Assembly: GCA_013140705.1 (NCBI GenBank)
Contig: JABFSH010000008.1
Span: 124,001-188,000 of the forward strand
DNA length: 64,000 nucleotides
Source of the DNA: Methylococcaceae bacterium
Lineage (GTDB): Bacteria; Pseudomonadota; Gammaproteobacteria; Methylococcales; Methylomonadaceae
Reading direction: 5' to 3'
This document shows positions 36,583 through 45,429 of this stretch, one piece after another (positions within the stretch are counted from its first letter, which is position 1; each line of letters starts with the position of its first letter). The notes beneath the pieces are model-generated. The model had not been told where the DNA came from. It saw nothing but the letters and a program-made list of their open reading frames with translations, and did no database searches. The translations under genes and the position numbers were made by a program.

Positions 36583-37415
36583 AGAGTGAGTTCCTGGCCG
36601 GAATTGCGGTAAAAACGATCCGCCACCGCCAATGCCCGCGCTATTGATACTACATGCGGTTCATTCGAGGTTGCCAGCATTTCAATGGTGACTACCTGTT
36701 CAGGTAGATGTTTTAGCAATGCTGTCATGACTTTCGCATGTTCAGCACCCCCATCTCCCAGGGGCAGCAAATTGGGTTCACTGGCATGAATATGTCCAAT
36801 CAAGGCCCGGCAGCCTTCCAGCACCGCTTCGGGTTCTTCGCCGTTAATGGCAATGGCGCCGCTATCCAGTTGCATTCTGATGGCCGGGTGGTCAATCAGT
36901 CTTACCACCTCAGCAGTGTCGGCACTGGTAGTCATGAAATTAGTACCATAGCAGACGGGGTTGGGCTCAAGACAGATCGTCACATCATAAGTCTGGGCAA
37001 GCCCGCCAAGACGACGAAAAAAAGGCACTGCAATATCCAGCGTTTCCTGATCATTCAGGCCGGTGCGGTCACGATTTTTCGGTGAGCCAAAAACCAGGCG
37101 TCTGGCACCCAAACCGGCGCCGATGCGACAAACGGATTGCAGATGGTTCAGCATGGCATTCTGGACATCGGGAGCGCCAAACAGGTTCAAGCCAGTGGTG
37201 CCAAACAACAAAGCCTGCATGCCGGTGATCTCGAAACCACGTTCTGCCCACCATTCCCTGACCCCCTTGATATCATTTTCTGTCGCTGCAGGCGGATCCG
37301 GAAAATATTTACCCGGCGCAATATCAATTGCATCCACATCAAATCGCGTCAGTAGTGCGGCGATTGTCTCATCTTCGCCGACATCCCAGGCAATGTTGGA
37401 AATTGCCAGCCTCAT
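36579..37415 (-). CDS. Sugar phosphate isomerase/epimerase-like TIM-barrel protein
   Basis: This 278-aa xylose-isomerase-like barrel has IDIAPGKYFP near strand 2, ARRLVFGSPKNRDR, TICLEPNPVCYG (metal-binding Glu), MQLDSGAIAINGE (Asp), LIGHIHASEPNL (His) and VVTIEMLAT (Glu). The metal-site order E-D-H-E is preserved, so an active divalent-metal enzyme is likely. Overlaps of four bases with both neighbours place it in one operon with the SDR and the SMR transporter. It probably isomerises or epimerises the sugar used by this module; the substrate is unknown. Confidence 0.86.
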   Translation of the reverse strand: MRLAISNIAWDVGEDETIAALLTRFDVDAIDIAPGKYFPDPPAATENDIKGVREWWAERGFEITGMQALLFGTTGLNLFGAPDVQNAMLNHLQSVCRIGAGLGARRLVFGSPKNRDRTGLNDQETLDIAVPFFRRLGGLAQTYDVTICLEPNPVCYGTNFMTTSADTAEVVRLIDHPAIRMQLDSGAIAINGEEPEAVLEGCRALIGHIHASEPNLLPLGDGGAEHAKVMTALLKHLPEQVVTIEMLATSNEPHVVSIARALAVADRFYRNSGQELTL

Positions 37416-38221
37416 ACGATCACCTCGGAAGTAACTTTGCTTTTGGTTGGCTCCGACTGTGCATAGGCGCGTATGGCCTGGATGGTTTCACGTTTGCTGT
37501 ATTGGTATTTGCCATCACCCCCAAAAATGTCGGCATATCGGGACTGCATGTCATAAATAGCTGGCGCATTCGATAAAAACTGATCAAACGACAAGCCGAA
37601 TCCCTCTCTGGCAACCTCCGCCACACTGATGGGTTCAGCCGTGAGATGAATTAATTTCAAACCGGCATTGAGCGCAGTTTGAATGTCATACCAAAGGTTA
37701 ACCATGGGATAAAACTGGAACACGCCGCGACTGTCAATCGCATGAAGATTATTGTCGTTCAAGAAATCAAAAATGACATTCTTGCGCAAACCCGGACCCA
37801 CCAGGCCAGGAAGTCGAACGATCAGATGTGCGGGAAAATGACTTTCAACAAATTTTTCCAGCAAACGGCGGTGCAGGCCATAGGCGTGAAGACCTGCTTC
37901 ATCAACGCGTGTGGCTTCATCCGTCCCTACGGAATTATTGAAAACGTCGACAGTACTGATCAGAATAAAGGTTTTGCACTGAACTGTTTTCAGGTGATCG
38001 ATTAACGCGTTAATATTCTGCCGATCCGCGTCGGGTTCCCGATTGGCGATCCATTTTTGTGCCGGGGCTGCCGAGCAAACCACGGTATCAAATTTTTTCC
38101 CGTAAATATCATCAATGTTCTGTGAACGAAACAATGATCCAAATTCTGTCTGTTTAAGAAGCGTTGAACCCACAAATCCACTGTAACCAATTAACGCACT
38201 GGCATTATCTAACTGGGGCAT
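37412..38221 (-). CDS. NAD-dependent epimerase/dehydratase-like SDR
   Basis: This 269-aa extended-SDR-like protein has a nucleotide motif ALIGYSGFVGSTLL, VVCSAAPAQKW and LISTVDVF. The usual YxxxK pair appears as YGLHR, with arginine in place of the catalytic lysine, so activity is uncertain. LIVRLPGLVGPGL follows as in NAD-epimerases. It overlaps the isomerase gene by four bases (ATGA) and, at its start, the tail of the frameshifted membrane protein gene by 13 bases. A modified sugar-nucleotide reductase or epimerase is likely. Confidence 0.83.
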   Translation of the reverse strand: MPQLDNASALIGYSGFVGSTLLKQTEFGSLFRSQNIDDIYGKKFDTVVCSAAPAQKWIANREPDADRQNINALIDHLKTVQCKTFILISTVDVFNNSVGTDEATRVDEAGLHAYGLHRRLLEKFVESHFPAHLIVRLPGLVGPGLRKNVIFDFLNDNNLHAIDSRGVFQFYPMVNLWYDIQTALNAGLKLIHLTAEPISVAEVAREGFGLSFDQFLSNAPAIYDMQSRYADIFGGDGKYQYSKRETIQAIRAYAQSEPTKSKVTSEVIV

Positions 38222-38562
38222 TTGCCCTTCTCCTTAAGATTATTAATTGCCACAAAAGGCACCATTTGCTTGAAATAAGCATTTTTCTCCATAGCACTCA
38301 TTCCGCTAAAGTTATGAGGAATAAAAGCAGATTTCATGCCGGTTAATGCCCCATACTTTGGGGCCAAATCGACTGTATCTGGCATAAACAGATAGGTTTT
38401 ATCGGCATTAGCTGAGTGGCAAGCCTGCAATGCCTGAATCTGTGTAAATTCAGCAATCATTTGCTGTCTTTTATGCTGTGCAAGCAGGATATCTTGGTAA
38501 TAAAACCAGCTACCCATCAACAAGGTCCCAGTAATTGCTATAAATGAAATCCCACAAGTATT
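38209..38562 (-). pseudogene. Out-of-frame C-terminal part of the GT-C-like membrane protein
   Basis: Reading on from the G9 tract at 38565-38573 in the +1-corrected frame gives NTCGISFIAITGTLLMGSWF, a last membrane helix, and then about 95 residues of soluble tail ending at 38209. It has no start codon with a ribosome binding site of its own. It overlaps the SDR start. I interpret it as the 3' part of the upstream gene, separated by one missing G. Confidence 0.75.
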
Positions 38563-39698
38563 CCCCCCCCCGGGGGTATTAAAATCGTCGCATAAAACAA
38601 AATAAAGCTTGTCATTAGCCAGAGCAGACTAAAGTACCGATTAACCATATAGCCGGTCAATATATAAGGAAGCATGCATACCAGGAGAATAAAAAAAAGT
38701 ACGGCTACCCTCAATTTTACAACAGTTTTAATTTTGAACCAGTTAGCCAAAACGAAAACCGATAGACATATGACCAAGGGGAAATTAATGATGGAGTGTT
38801 TGATTGCTCGTATTAGATAACGAAAATTAACCAGTAATTTTGTTATCCACATAAGCGGATCATCTGAGGCACTAACCACGGCAGCCGGTGGAAAATCGAG
38901 AACATGGGCGGGTAAAGCCGACATCGCAACCCATGAATTATCCGATATCCAGAGTTTTCCAAAATGGCTGTAGCTATAAATGGACCATGGCAGTGTACCC
39001 AGCCAAAAACCAATAAACAGGTATGAAGAATTGCTCCGCTTTTTTTTACGAACAACACAAACGGCAACCTGAAATAGCAATCCATAAATTAAATAATCAA
39101 ACCGGACTAGCGCTGCGCAACCCAGTAAGACACCAGCTATAAGAGGATATCTCAAAGCCCAGGCATAACTCGCAGCCAAAAACGTCAGGACGGCCAGTGG
39201 CATGGCTGTGCCACCCAATACCTCTTCTGAATAGCCGGGAAAAAATAGCAACCCACTGGCAATGGCAAAGCTGGAAATCGGTGGTAATTGCAATACCGCA
39301 CCGATTTTGAAAATCAACCATACAGTAGATATTGCCAAACAAATATTGACACCTACAGCAACCATCGGACTCAGTCCGACAACATGATGCGCCAGCGCAA
39401 TTAATACCGGGTACCCGAACGGAAAGGAAGCGGAATACTCATTCGAAAAATAACTGCGAAAGGTATTAAATTTATAAAAGTTATCGGTAAATACTGTTTT
39501 AGCGAGTTCGAAATATGCCCAACTATCAGGATTAAATAGAGCGATTCCAATGTAATGACTGACGCTGAACAATGAAACTGAAAAAAACACTAAAACATAT
39601 AAAACCGAATATCGCTGCCCAAGCCTGTTATTTATATGAAGTCCTGCATAATTGATTATGTTTACAAAGCCAGAAATTCCTTTTGATATATGAGCCAT
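38538..39698 (-). CDS. GT-C-like membrane glycosyltransferase, frameshifted at a G9 tract
   Basis: About ten membrane helices are visible. The first periplasmic loop has ALFNPDSWAYFELAKTVFTD, with an acidic residue in the position typical of GT39-like enzymes, and FPFGYPVLIALAHHVVGLSP follows. The frame runs into CCCCCGGGGGGGGG (minus strand, 38560-38573) and stops soon after (ILVGFHL). One extra G would fuse it to the 38209-38562 segment, giving a protein of about 500 residues. I prefer ATG 39698 (GGAAAAATTG before it); ATG 39710 is possible and 39809 is too long. Sequencing error and phase variation are both possible. Confidence 0.78.
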   Translation of the reverse strand: MAHISKGISGFVNIINYAGLHINNRLGQRYSVLYVLVFFSVSLFSVSHYIGIALFNPDSWAYFELAKTVFTDNFYKFNTFRSYFSNEYSASFPFGYPVLIALAHHVVGLSPMVAVGVNICLAISTVWLIFKIGAVLQLPPISSFAIASGLLFFPGYSEEVLGGTAMPLAVLTFLAASYAWALRYPLIAGVLLGCAALVRFDYLIYGLLFQVAVCVVRKKKRSNSSYLFIGFWLGTLPWSIYSYSHFGKLWISDNSWVAMSALPAHVLDFPPAAVVSASDDPLMWITKLLVNFRYLIRAIKHSIINFPLVICLSVFVLANWFKIKTVVKLRVAVLFFILLVCMLPYILTGYMVNRYFSLLWLMTSFILFYATILIPPGGGILVGFHL

Positions 39699-39809
39699 CA
39701 ATTTTTCCATTTTTGTCAGAACAATTAGTTGGAGTGTTACGATAAATTTTGAGACGGCAAAAGGTAATTTTTCCGTAGGGTAAACCATATAAAGCATGCA
39801 CTGCGGCAC

Positions 39810-40264
39810 CGACTACACCCGCACTTGTGCCAGCCTTAGGTCATAGTAGCGAAGGTGATGGCATGCTCAACCGCGTTTTTATTTTTATGGAATGGCATTA
39901 TACTGCTCCACGCCATTTCCTGCCCCCATTTTTGGAATACGGAATGTTGGCATCTGATCCGAAAAATTAGTCATCTACGATGTTGCCAATACTACCTTAC
40001 TTCAGTATCTTAACATTCACGCAGGCGCGGCGGCGCCCCTACGAAGATTTCAGGATACCGCAACTTCGGAAGTTATTTTTTACCATATCCTTAGCGACTG
40101 GGTGCCGAGAAAATTTTTCCGTTCGTTCTGAGCCCTTCGACTGCGCTCTGAAGAGCCTTGTCAAAGCCTGTCCTGAGCATACGAAGGGCATGATCGGATA
40201 ATTTTAGAGGTCCCCTTAATAAGAACCTATACGTTCAGCCATGCTTGAGCATGAAGGAGTTTTA
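39810..40264. repeat. Spacer with partial composite repeat
   Basis: No gene is seen. 40068-40150 holds TTCGGAAGTTATTTTTTACC then TGGGTGCCGAGAAAATTTTT and a REP half. It ends at 40199 with ATTTTAGAGGTCCCCTTAAT. The promoter for the next gene must lie here but is not recognisable. Confidence 0.55.
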
Positions 40265-41626
40265 ATGAATACCCTCAAAAATCAACAGATGCTTCTGATC
40301 CTGACGCTGGCGTTTGTCCTTCGCCTGACTGTTTTCTTGCTCTTTCGGCCGTGGGACATTCAGGTTCAGACAGACAGCGTCCTTGTCGACGACGCGACTG
40401 GATATCATAGGCTCGCAAATTGCCTCGTCGATCATTTTAGCTTCTGCGGGGATACCTTCAGAACGCCGGGCTATCCATTCTTCATGGCTATTTTCTACGC
40501 GCTTTTTGGCGCCAAGCCCTGGCTGGTTTTGTTTGCGCAAATTTTTGCCGATCTGGTTTCGGTATTTTTCGTTTTTCGAATTGGTGAAATGGTTTTTTCC
40601 AGACGTGTCGCCATAATCGCCGCGATATTTTTTGCGATCGATCCAAACTCGATTTTCACTTCGGCAAGCCTTTTAAGCGACAGTCTTTTTGTTACGTTTC
40701 TATTGGCTTCGCTAAACTTCTATCTGCGTGGCTTGAAGCAGGGAGAAGGACGGGGCTTTCTAATCGCCGGGGTCCTGCTGGCACTGGCCGCCTTGGTCAG
40801 ACCAATCGCCCAGTATTATTTTTTAATTTTACTTTTTTTCACCTTGCCGTGGCCGACAAGAAATCTGAAGACCCGACTTAAATGGGGACTTGTTTTTGCA
40901 CTTGCCTTTACAGTCACCGTCAGTCCCTGGTTATATCGAAATTACTCGCTCTACGATAAAGTCAAACTTTCGTCGGTTCAGGGTGAGGTTCTTCTGTTCT
41001 GGCAAGTTGCCTATACCCGCGGCTGGGAAACGAACCAGTCCCGCGAAGCCATTGCTGCCGAATTCAAGTCGCAAGCCAGGGCACTGGGCTACTCAGAAGA
41101 TGGCAATCCTTTTGCCAACGAGGTGATTGAACAGCAACTCGCGGTTCAATACATAAAATCGCACCCGCTAATTTTCGCGTCACGCTGGATCAGCGGCATG
41201 ATAAACACATGTGCCAATCTTGGGACCTACGATTTCGCTCAAAAGTTGGGCTTGACCCATAATTTGATACCCACGGATGCCTTCGTCAATGCGAGTAAGC
41301 TCGAACTTGTCTCCATCTTCTTTCGCTTGAAGAGCCTGCCTGAGATCGCGTTGGGATTGATCGTGCTGGCTCTGCTCCTGACAAATTATTTAACGTTCTT
41401 GCTGGGTTCCTGTCTCTTGATAAAACGTCAACAGTGGTCCATTTTTGCTTTATTCGTCGTCAGTATCATGTATTTCATATTCACTGGCGGCCAGATGGGG
41501 CTTGCACGTTATAAATTGCCCATTGAACCGTTTTATCTACTTATCGGTGCATATTTTATTGACCATTTGTTGAATCATCGAACTTCACGATCCCAAACCA
41601 AACAGATGAAATACCAAACCCAATAA
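40265..41626 (+). CDS. GT39-like (PMT/ArnT-type) membrane glycosyltransferase
   Basis: This 453-aa protein starts at ATG 40265 behind AAGGAG; an upstream ATG at 40241 lacks a site. Helix 1 is followed by a periplasmic loop with SVLVDDATGYHRLANCLVDH, an acidic DD pair where GT-C enzymes bind metal/donor, and then FRTPGYPFFMAIFYALFG, a motif typical of the GT39 family ('RtPgyPlf'). About ten more helices follow. It should transfer a sugar from a polyprenyl-phosphate donor in the periplasm. It is monocistronic. Confidence 0.86.
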   Translation: MNTLKNQQMLLILTLAFVLRLTVFLLFRPWDIQVQTDSVLVDDATGYHRLANCLVDHFSFCGDTFRTPGYPFFMAIFYALFGAKPWLVLFAQIFADLVSVFFVFRIGEMVFSRRVAIIAAIFFAIDPNSIFTSASLLSDSLFVTFLLASLNFYLRGLKQGEGRGFLIAGVLLALAALVRPIAQYYFLILLFFTLPWPTRNLKTRLKWGLVFALAFTVTVSPWLYRNYSLYDKVKLSSVQGEVLLFWQVAYTRGWETNQSREAIAAEFKSQARALGYSEDGNPFANEVIEQQLAVQYIKSHPLIFASRWISGMINTCANLGTYDFAQKLGLTHNLIPTDAFVNASKLELVSIFFRLKSLPEIALGLIVLALLLTNYLTFLLGSCLLIKRQQWSIFALFVVSIMYFIFTGGQMGLARYKLPIEPFYLLIGAYFIDHLLNHRTSRSQTKQMKYQTQ

Positions 41627-41833
41627 GGATTCGGTTAAAAATAACTTCCCAAAATCGCAAAATCGCCCGGCAATCCGTTCGTGCTGAGCTTGTCGAAGCA
41701 TGAATGGCTTGCCGCTACGGAGTGGAATTTTTCCGTCCATCCTTCGACAAGTCTCTCCTGAGCGCAGTCGAAGGGCGAACGGAAAAATTTTCTCGGCACC
41801 AGATCGGTAAGTTATTTTTTTCCATATTCTAAG
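41626..41833. repeat. Full composite repeat element
   Basis: Runs from TTAAAAATAACTTCCCAAAA to CGGTAAGTTATTTTTTTCCA with the standard pair of REP hairpins. The spacer from 41834 to 41947 contains nothing recognisable. Confidence 0.82.
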
Positions 41834-41947
41834 TCCGTCTATCCTTCTTTGACCTGCGGGAGATAGTTTGGGCGGGGGAGATTCTGATAACAATATTTTG
41901 GCTTGGTATAACCGCTTGTATTGGATTTACGCTGCAACCTCAGAGGG

Positions 41948-42724
41948 TTAACGATCCTGAACCAAACGAAAGCCGATCAGGAAACTACGGAAATCGGAGC
42001 TATTCCAGCCACGGTAATCTGCGTGAAGATATTCCGGACTGTAGTACCAGGAACCGCCACGAAAAACCCGCTTTGCGCAATCGCCTTCGTAACAGGTATC
42101 CACCCATTCCCACACATTACCTGACATGTCATATAAACCATAGGCATTGGCCTGCTTACCACCAACAGCATGTGTACTATTGCCGGAGTTGCCACTAAAC
42201 CAGGCTACCGCATCAATATCTTTGGAGCCGCAATATTCGATGGGGGAACTTGCCTGACAGGCGTTGTACCATTCCTCTTCAGTTGGAAGACGATATATGT
42301 GGCCGCTTAACTTGTTGAGTTTACCAATAAAGTTTTGTATGTCATCCCAGCTTACCTGCTCTACAGGGCAAGCATTCCCACAACTGTTAAATTGAGAAGG
42401 ATTACTACCCATTACCGCCTGCCACTGACCCTGGGTAACCTCATATTTCCCCATTTTTAATCCGGAAGGCAATTGCACCATGTCAATCCTGGCGGAAGGC
42501 TGTTCGCTTGATTCTGCATCAGTCTTTTGGGCTATTATCCGAATTTGATTTTTCATCTCTTGCATTTCTTTTTTTATCTGCTCGATTTCAAGCTCCAGCC
42601 GGCTTTTTGGGTAATGTTTACTTTTGACTGAGGATTTGTGGGATTCGTCACCCTTAGCAAAAGCCGACACAGGTAAGAAAATTAAAATACAAAAGACTAA
42701 AAAATGTCCAAATAAATTTTTCAT
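41948..42724 (-). CDS. Secreted FGE/SUMF1-like domain protein
   Basis: This 258-aa protein has a signal peptide (MKNLFGHFLVFCILIFLPVS, cleavage after AFA). A charged coiled-coil-like stretch (about residues 42-68, LELEIEQIKKEMQEMKNQI) follows, then a formylglycine-generating-enzyme-like C-lectin-type domain: GKYEVTQGQWQAVMGSNPSQ, PVEQVSWDDIQNFI, YRLPTEEEWYNACQ, DMSGNVWEWVDTCY and FRGGSWYYSPEYL. The two copper-binding active-site cysteines of true FGE (in the region after RGGSW) are absent. It is therefore probably not a sulfatase activator but a member of the wide FGE-like group. Periplasmic location is likely; function is unknown. Confidence 0.86.
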   Translation of the reverse strand: MKNLFGHFLVFCILIFLPVSAFAKGDESHKSSVKSKHYPKSRLELEIEQIKKEMQEMKNQIRIIAQKTDAESSEQPSARIDMVQLPSGLKMGKYEVTQGQWQAVMGSNPSQFNSCGNACPVEQVSWDDIQNFIGKLNKLSGHIYRLPTEEEWYNACQASSPIEYCGSKDIDAVAWFSGNSGNSTHAVGGKQANAYGLYDMSGNVWEWVDTCYEGDCAKRVFRGGSWYYSPEYLHADYRGWNSSDFRSFLIGFRLVQDR

Positions 42725-42728
42725 GCTT

Positions 42729-42947
42729 GCTTAGGATTCCGTTAAAAATAACTTCCCGAAAACGCAAAATCGCCCGGCAAGCCGTTCGTGCTGAGCTTGT
42801 CGAAGCATGAATGGCTTGCCGCTACGGAGTGGAATTTTTCAGTCCATCCTTCGACAAGGCTCTCCTGAGCCCAGTCGAAGGGCTCAGGACGAACAGAAAA
42901 ATTTTCTCGGCACCAGATCGGTAAGTTATTTTTTGCCATAGCCTTAG
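42729..42947. repeat. Full composite repeat element
   Basis: From TTAAAAATAACTTCCCGAAA to CGGTAAGTTATTTTTTGCCA. It lies immediately upstream of the FGE-like gene, so that gene's promoter must be inside or overlap the element. The rest of the spacer to 43077 is empty. Confidence 0.82.
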
Positions 42948-43077
42948 ACCTAATAAATCAACTGTGACTTCAAATGAATAAACCTAGGAAGAACCGTTGA
43001 GCCGACCAGCATTCCGTTCCCCGGAACTTGAAGGGTAACGTGATTTTGGTTGACTCTCCCGATGGTGAAAATAACGA

Positions 43078-44220
43078 TCAACATGCCTTTCCAACGGTAA
43101 ACGCCTCGCTTTCCAACTGCTCAAATACGTCATAGATATTGTCTACTTTTCCACCCAGCACCGAATAACAGCCCGGCAATTGTGAGTGTTTTTCAAACAG
43201 GATGGGCCTGCCGTCATCACCTTCATTTTTCATAAGCACTGTTTTGACCTCAAAGAGGGATTCAACATACTCGGCATCCAAAACGGCTGGAATGTAGCGA
43301 CTGACATCCCTTACCATGCGATCGACTCGTGTTGCGCGATCATGATCTTGTAATTTCTGGTATGGACTGATCCCCGACTGGTCCTGCCAGTTCATATGCG
43401 GTGTATAACGAACATGCGAAAGCGTGTGCAGCCCGCGTGCTGGAAAAGGCATCATCGAGAAGAACGGGCCATCCATCACCGTGACACCTAAATTCTCAAG
43501 GGCAGGCGACACCTTTATCAGGGCCATTTCAGTGATTTCCTGTTTGAGGCGCATGGTAGTGCCAGGAAAATCGCCCTTCAACTGGTTGAGTCCACTGTAT
43601 GAACAATTAAACACGTAACGACTGGAAATAAATTCCTCACTGCCGCCTTTGGGCTGAACGGTGAGCAACAAAGGATCATTACTGCCTTTTGAAATGGCTG
43701 TTACCACTGTGTTTAACAGAATCTGCACATCACAGGCCTGCAGTTCATGCTCGGCCCAGCTGGCCAGTTTGGTTGAATCAAAGGCATATTCCTCGACCAG
43801 AAAGACCGCTTCGATCAGGCGCGGTTCAAATAACTCGCGTAATGTTGAATCTACTGGTTGAATGTTGGCGCCAATGTCGTGACAAAAGCGCTCGAACTGT
43901 TTGGCCGTGACTTTGGAGTTACGACGGGCGATTGCGTATAACTTGGTAAAATCCTGCTTGACGGCTTGCGGCCAATCCTGCACGAATCTTGGAAAATTAA
44001 TCCGGCTCCGATACGCTGTGGTAAAACTGCGCGGATAATGATAGCCATTGTGTATTCGCGCCTGATTATTGTAAGAAGCCCTCGTTAGAAGCGCAGATTC
44101 TCGCTCCACCAGAATAATGCGTTTAAACCCTCGTTGCCTGCTCAAATAGATGGCTATGGCGGTACCATAAAAGCCGCCTCCGATAATTACAGCGTCCTGA
44201 TTCCTGTCCTGTCCCGTCAT
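43078..44220 (-). CDS. FAD-dependent oxidoreductase (DAO fold)
   Basis: This 380-aa protein has an N-terminal dinucleotide motif AVIIGGGFYGTAIAIYLSRQ followed by IILVERESALLTRASYNNQA, where the acidic residue (E) binds ADP-ribose. RYVFNCSYSGLNQL and the C-terminal LPGCYSVLGGKVDNIYDV close the FAD domain. This fits the glycine oxidase/DAO superfamily. It lies 13 bp after a GT2 gene, so they are probably co-transcribed. Oxidation of a sugar or lipid intermediate is likely, but nothing in the sequence gives the substrate. Confidence 0.85.
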   Translation of the reverse strand: MTGQDRNQDAVIIGGGFYGTAIAIYLSRQRGFKRIILVERESALLTRASYNNQARIHNGYHYPRSFTTAYRSRINFPRFVQDWPQAVKQDFTKLYAIARRNSKVTAKQFERFCHDIGANIQPVDSTLRELFEPRLIEAVFLVEEYAFDSTKLASWAEHELQACDVQILLNTVVTAISKGSNDPLLLTVQPKGGSEEFISSRYVFNCSYSGLNQLKGDFPGTTMRLKQEITEMALIKVSPALENLGVTVMDGPFFSMMPFPARGLHTLSHVRYTPHMNWQDQSGISPYQKLQDHDRATRVDRMVRDVSRYIPAVLDAEYVESLFEVKTVLMKNEGDDGRPILFEKHSQLPGCYSVLGGKVDNIYDVFEQLESEAFTVGKAC

Positions 44221-44233
44221 CAGTTGGATTAAT

Positions 44234-45244
44234 CTAGCGGTTTACAGGGCTGTTGGGTTTAGCCGTGACGACTTCTACATTCAACTTCTCTCGACGGGTC
44301 ATGCGGGCACTGGTGAACTCCTGCCCCACATGGTAAAGCGGGCCTTCATTTGACAAACTGGCCATTTGCAGAATGTACTCGCCAAGAACAAAGAGCACCA
44401 ATGAAATCAAGAAGAACATTCCGGATTGCTGTAATGACAAACTGATCCAGCCCGGTGCGACATCGGCTTTGATGAATCCGATAGCAACAACATAAAATGA
44501 ATAAAAAACATTTGCAATTGCGCCAAATAATGACAACGAAGTAACCAGTCGCATCGGGGCGCGCGTTGTCGAAACCAGCAGGCGGGTACCTCTATCGATA
44601 CTTTCTCCCAGTCGCGTGACATGCATTTTTTTAGGTTTCGCGCTGTACGTCAAATTTACGCGTGTAAAGCCGCCGGTGGCTGGCAGGTGCCGGTAGATTA
44701 TGGCGGGTTGCGGGTGTTGAAGAATGAAGTTAACGACGCTCCTGCTCAGGATGCGGTACTGCGGAGCGTCTTTGGCTAAATGGATGCCATTAATGGATTT
44801 ATAGAGCTTATTGAACAGTGTACGAGCTATCCAGTACGGTATGCTCTGGGCAGGCTTATTTTTTAAATTGTTGGCAAACACCACATCCGCACCGCAGACC
44901 GCCTTATCAAGCATTTCTGGCAGAAAATTGATGCTGTCAGTCAGAGGATCAATGACTACAACAAAATCACCCAGCGCATTTTCCAATCCTACCCATGAAG
45001 CGGTATCACTATCCACTTCCTTGGTTAGTGCATACACCTGTAAATTGGGCAGACCATTTTCTGCGGTTAATTTCTTTAGAATATTGACGCTGTCGTCTCT
45101 TGATGAATTGTCCACGATTATCAGTTCATAATCGCTGACAAGAGTGGAAAGGCAGGATCCGGCTTGCAGAAGTATGTCTTCCAGATAGTTTGACTGGTTG
45201 CGTACAACGAACACAACAGACAAAAAAACAGGGTAAAAAGCCAT
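44234..45244 (-). CDS. Membrane-anchored glycosyltransferase family 2 (GtrB/ArnC-like)
   Basis: The N-terminal GT-A domain has LSVVFVVRNQSNYLEDIL, YELIIVDNSSRDDSVNIL and DFVVVIDPLTDS (DxD-like position occupied by DPLTD). Two C-terminal helices follow (LFGAIANVFYSFYVVAIGFI and MFFLISLVLFVLGEYILQMA). This topology matches GtrB/ArnC/DPM1-type enzymes that make undecaprenyl-phosphate sugars. ATG 45244 follows GAGGA; the longer frame from 45259 adds MRGLR. It heads a two-gene group with the FAD oxidoreductase. Confidence 0.86.
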   Translation of the reverse strand: MAFYPVFLSVVFVVRNQSNYLEDILLQAGSCLSTLVSDYELIIVDNSSRDDSVNILKKLTAENGLPNLQVYALTKEVDSDTASWVGLENALGDFVVVIDPLTDSINFLPEMLDKAVCGADVVFANNLKNKPAQSIPYWIARTLFNKLYKSINGIHLAKDAPQYRILSRSVVNFILQHPQPAIIYRHLPATGGFTRVNLTYSAKPKKMHVTRLGESIDRGTRLLVSTTRAPMRLVTSLSLFGAIANVFYSFYVVAIGFIKADVAPGWISLSLQQSGMFFLISLVLFVLGEYILQMASLSNEGPLYHVGQEFTSARMTRREKLNVEVVTAKPNSPVNR

Positions 45245-45352
45245 TCGAAGTCCTCTCAAATGCTTGCACTGAATTAGCGCGATAAATTTAGAAAGCGCTC
45301 ATGCTAATCTTAAAAAAAGAGGGACGCAACTTTTTTATCGTTAGGATATGGC

Positions 45353-45376
45353 AATTTTTTAGAGGCTCCATTAATT
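45353..45376. repeat. Short TTTTTAGAGG repeat end
   Basis: The sequence TTTTTTAGAGGCTCCATTAA matches the ends of repeat blocks at 29892, 33490, 34913 and 40200 but stands alone, without a REP hairpin. Confidence 0.5.
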
Positions 45377-45429
45377 CGGGTGATACCGCCAAAGCCTGAA
45401 TAATCGGACCCCGGAAAGTCCATCATGCG

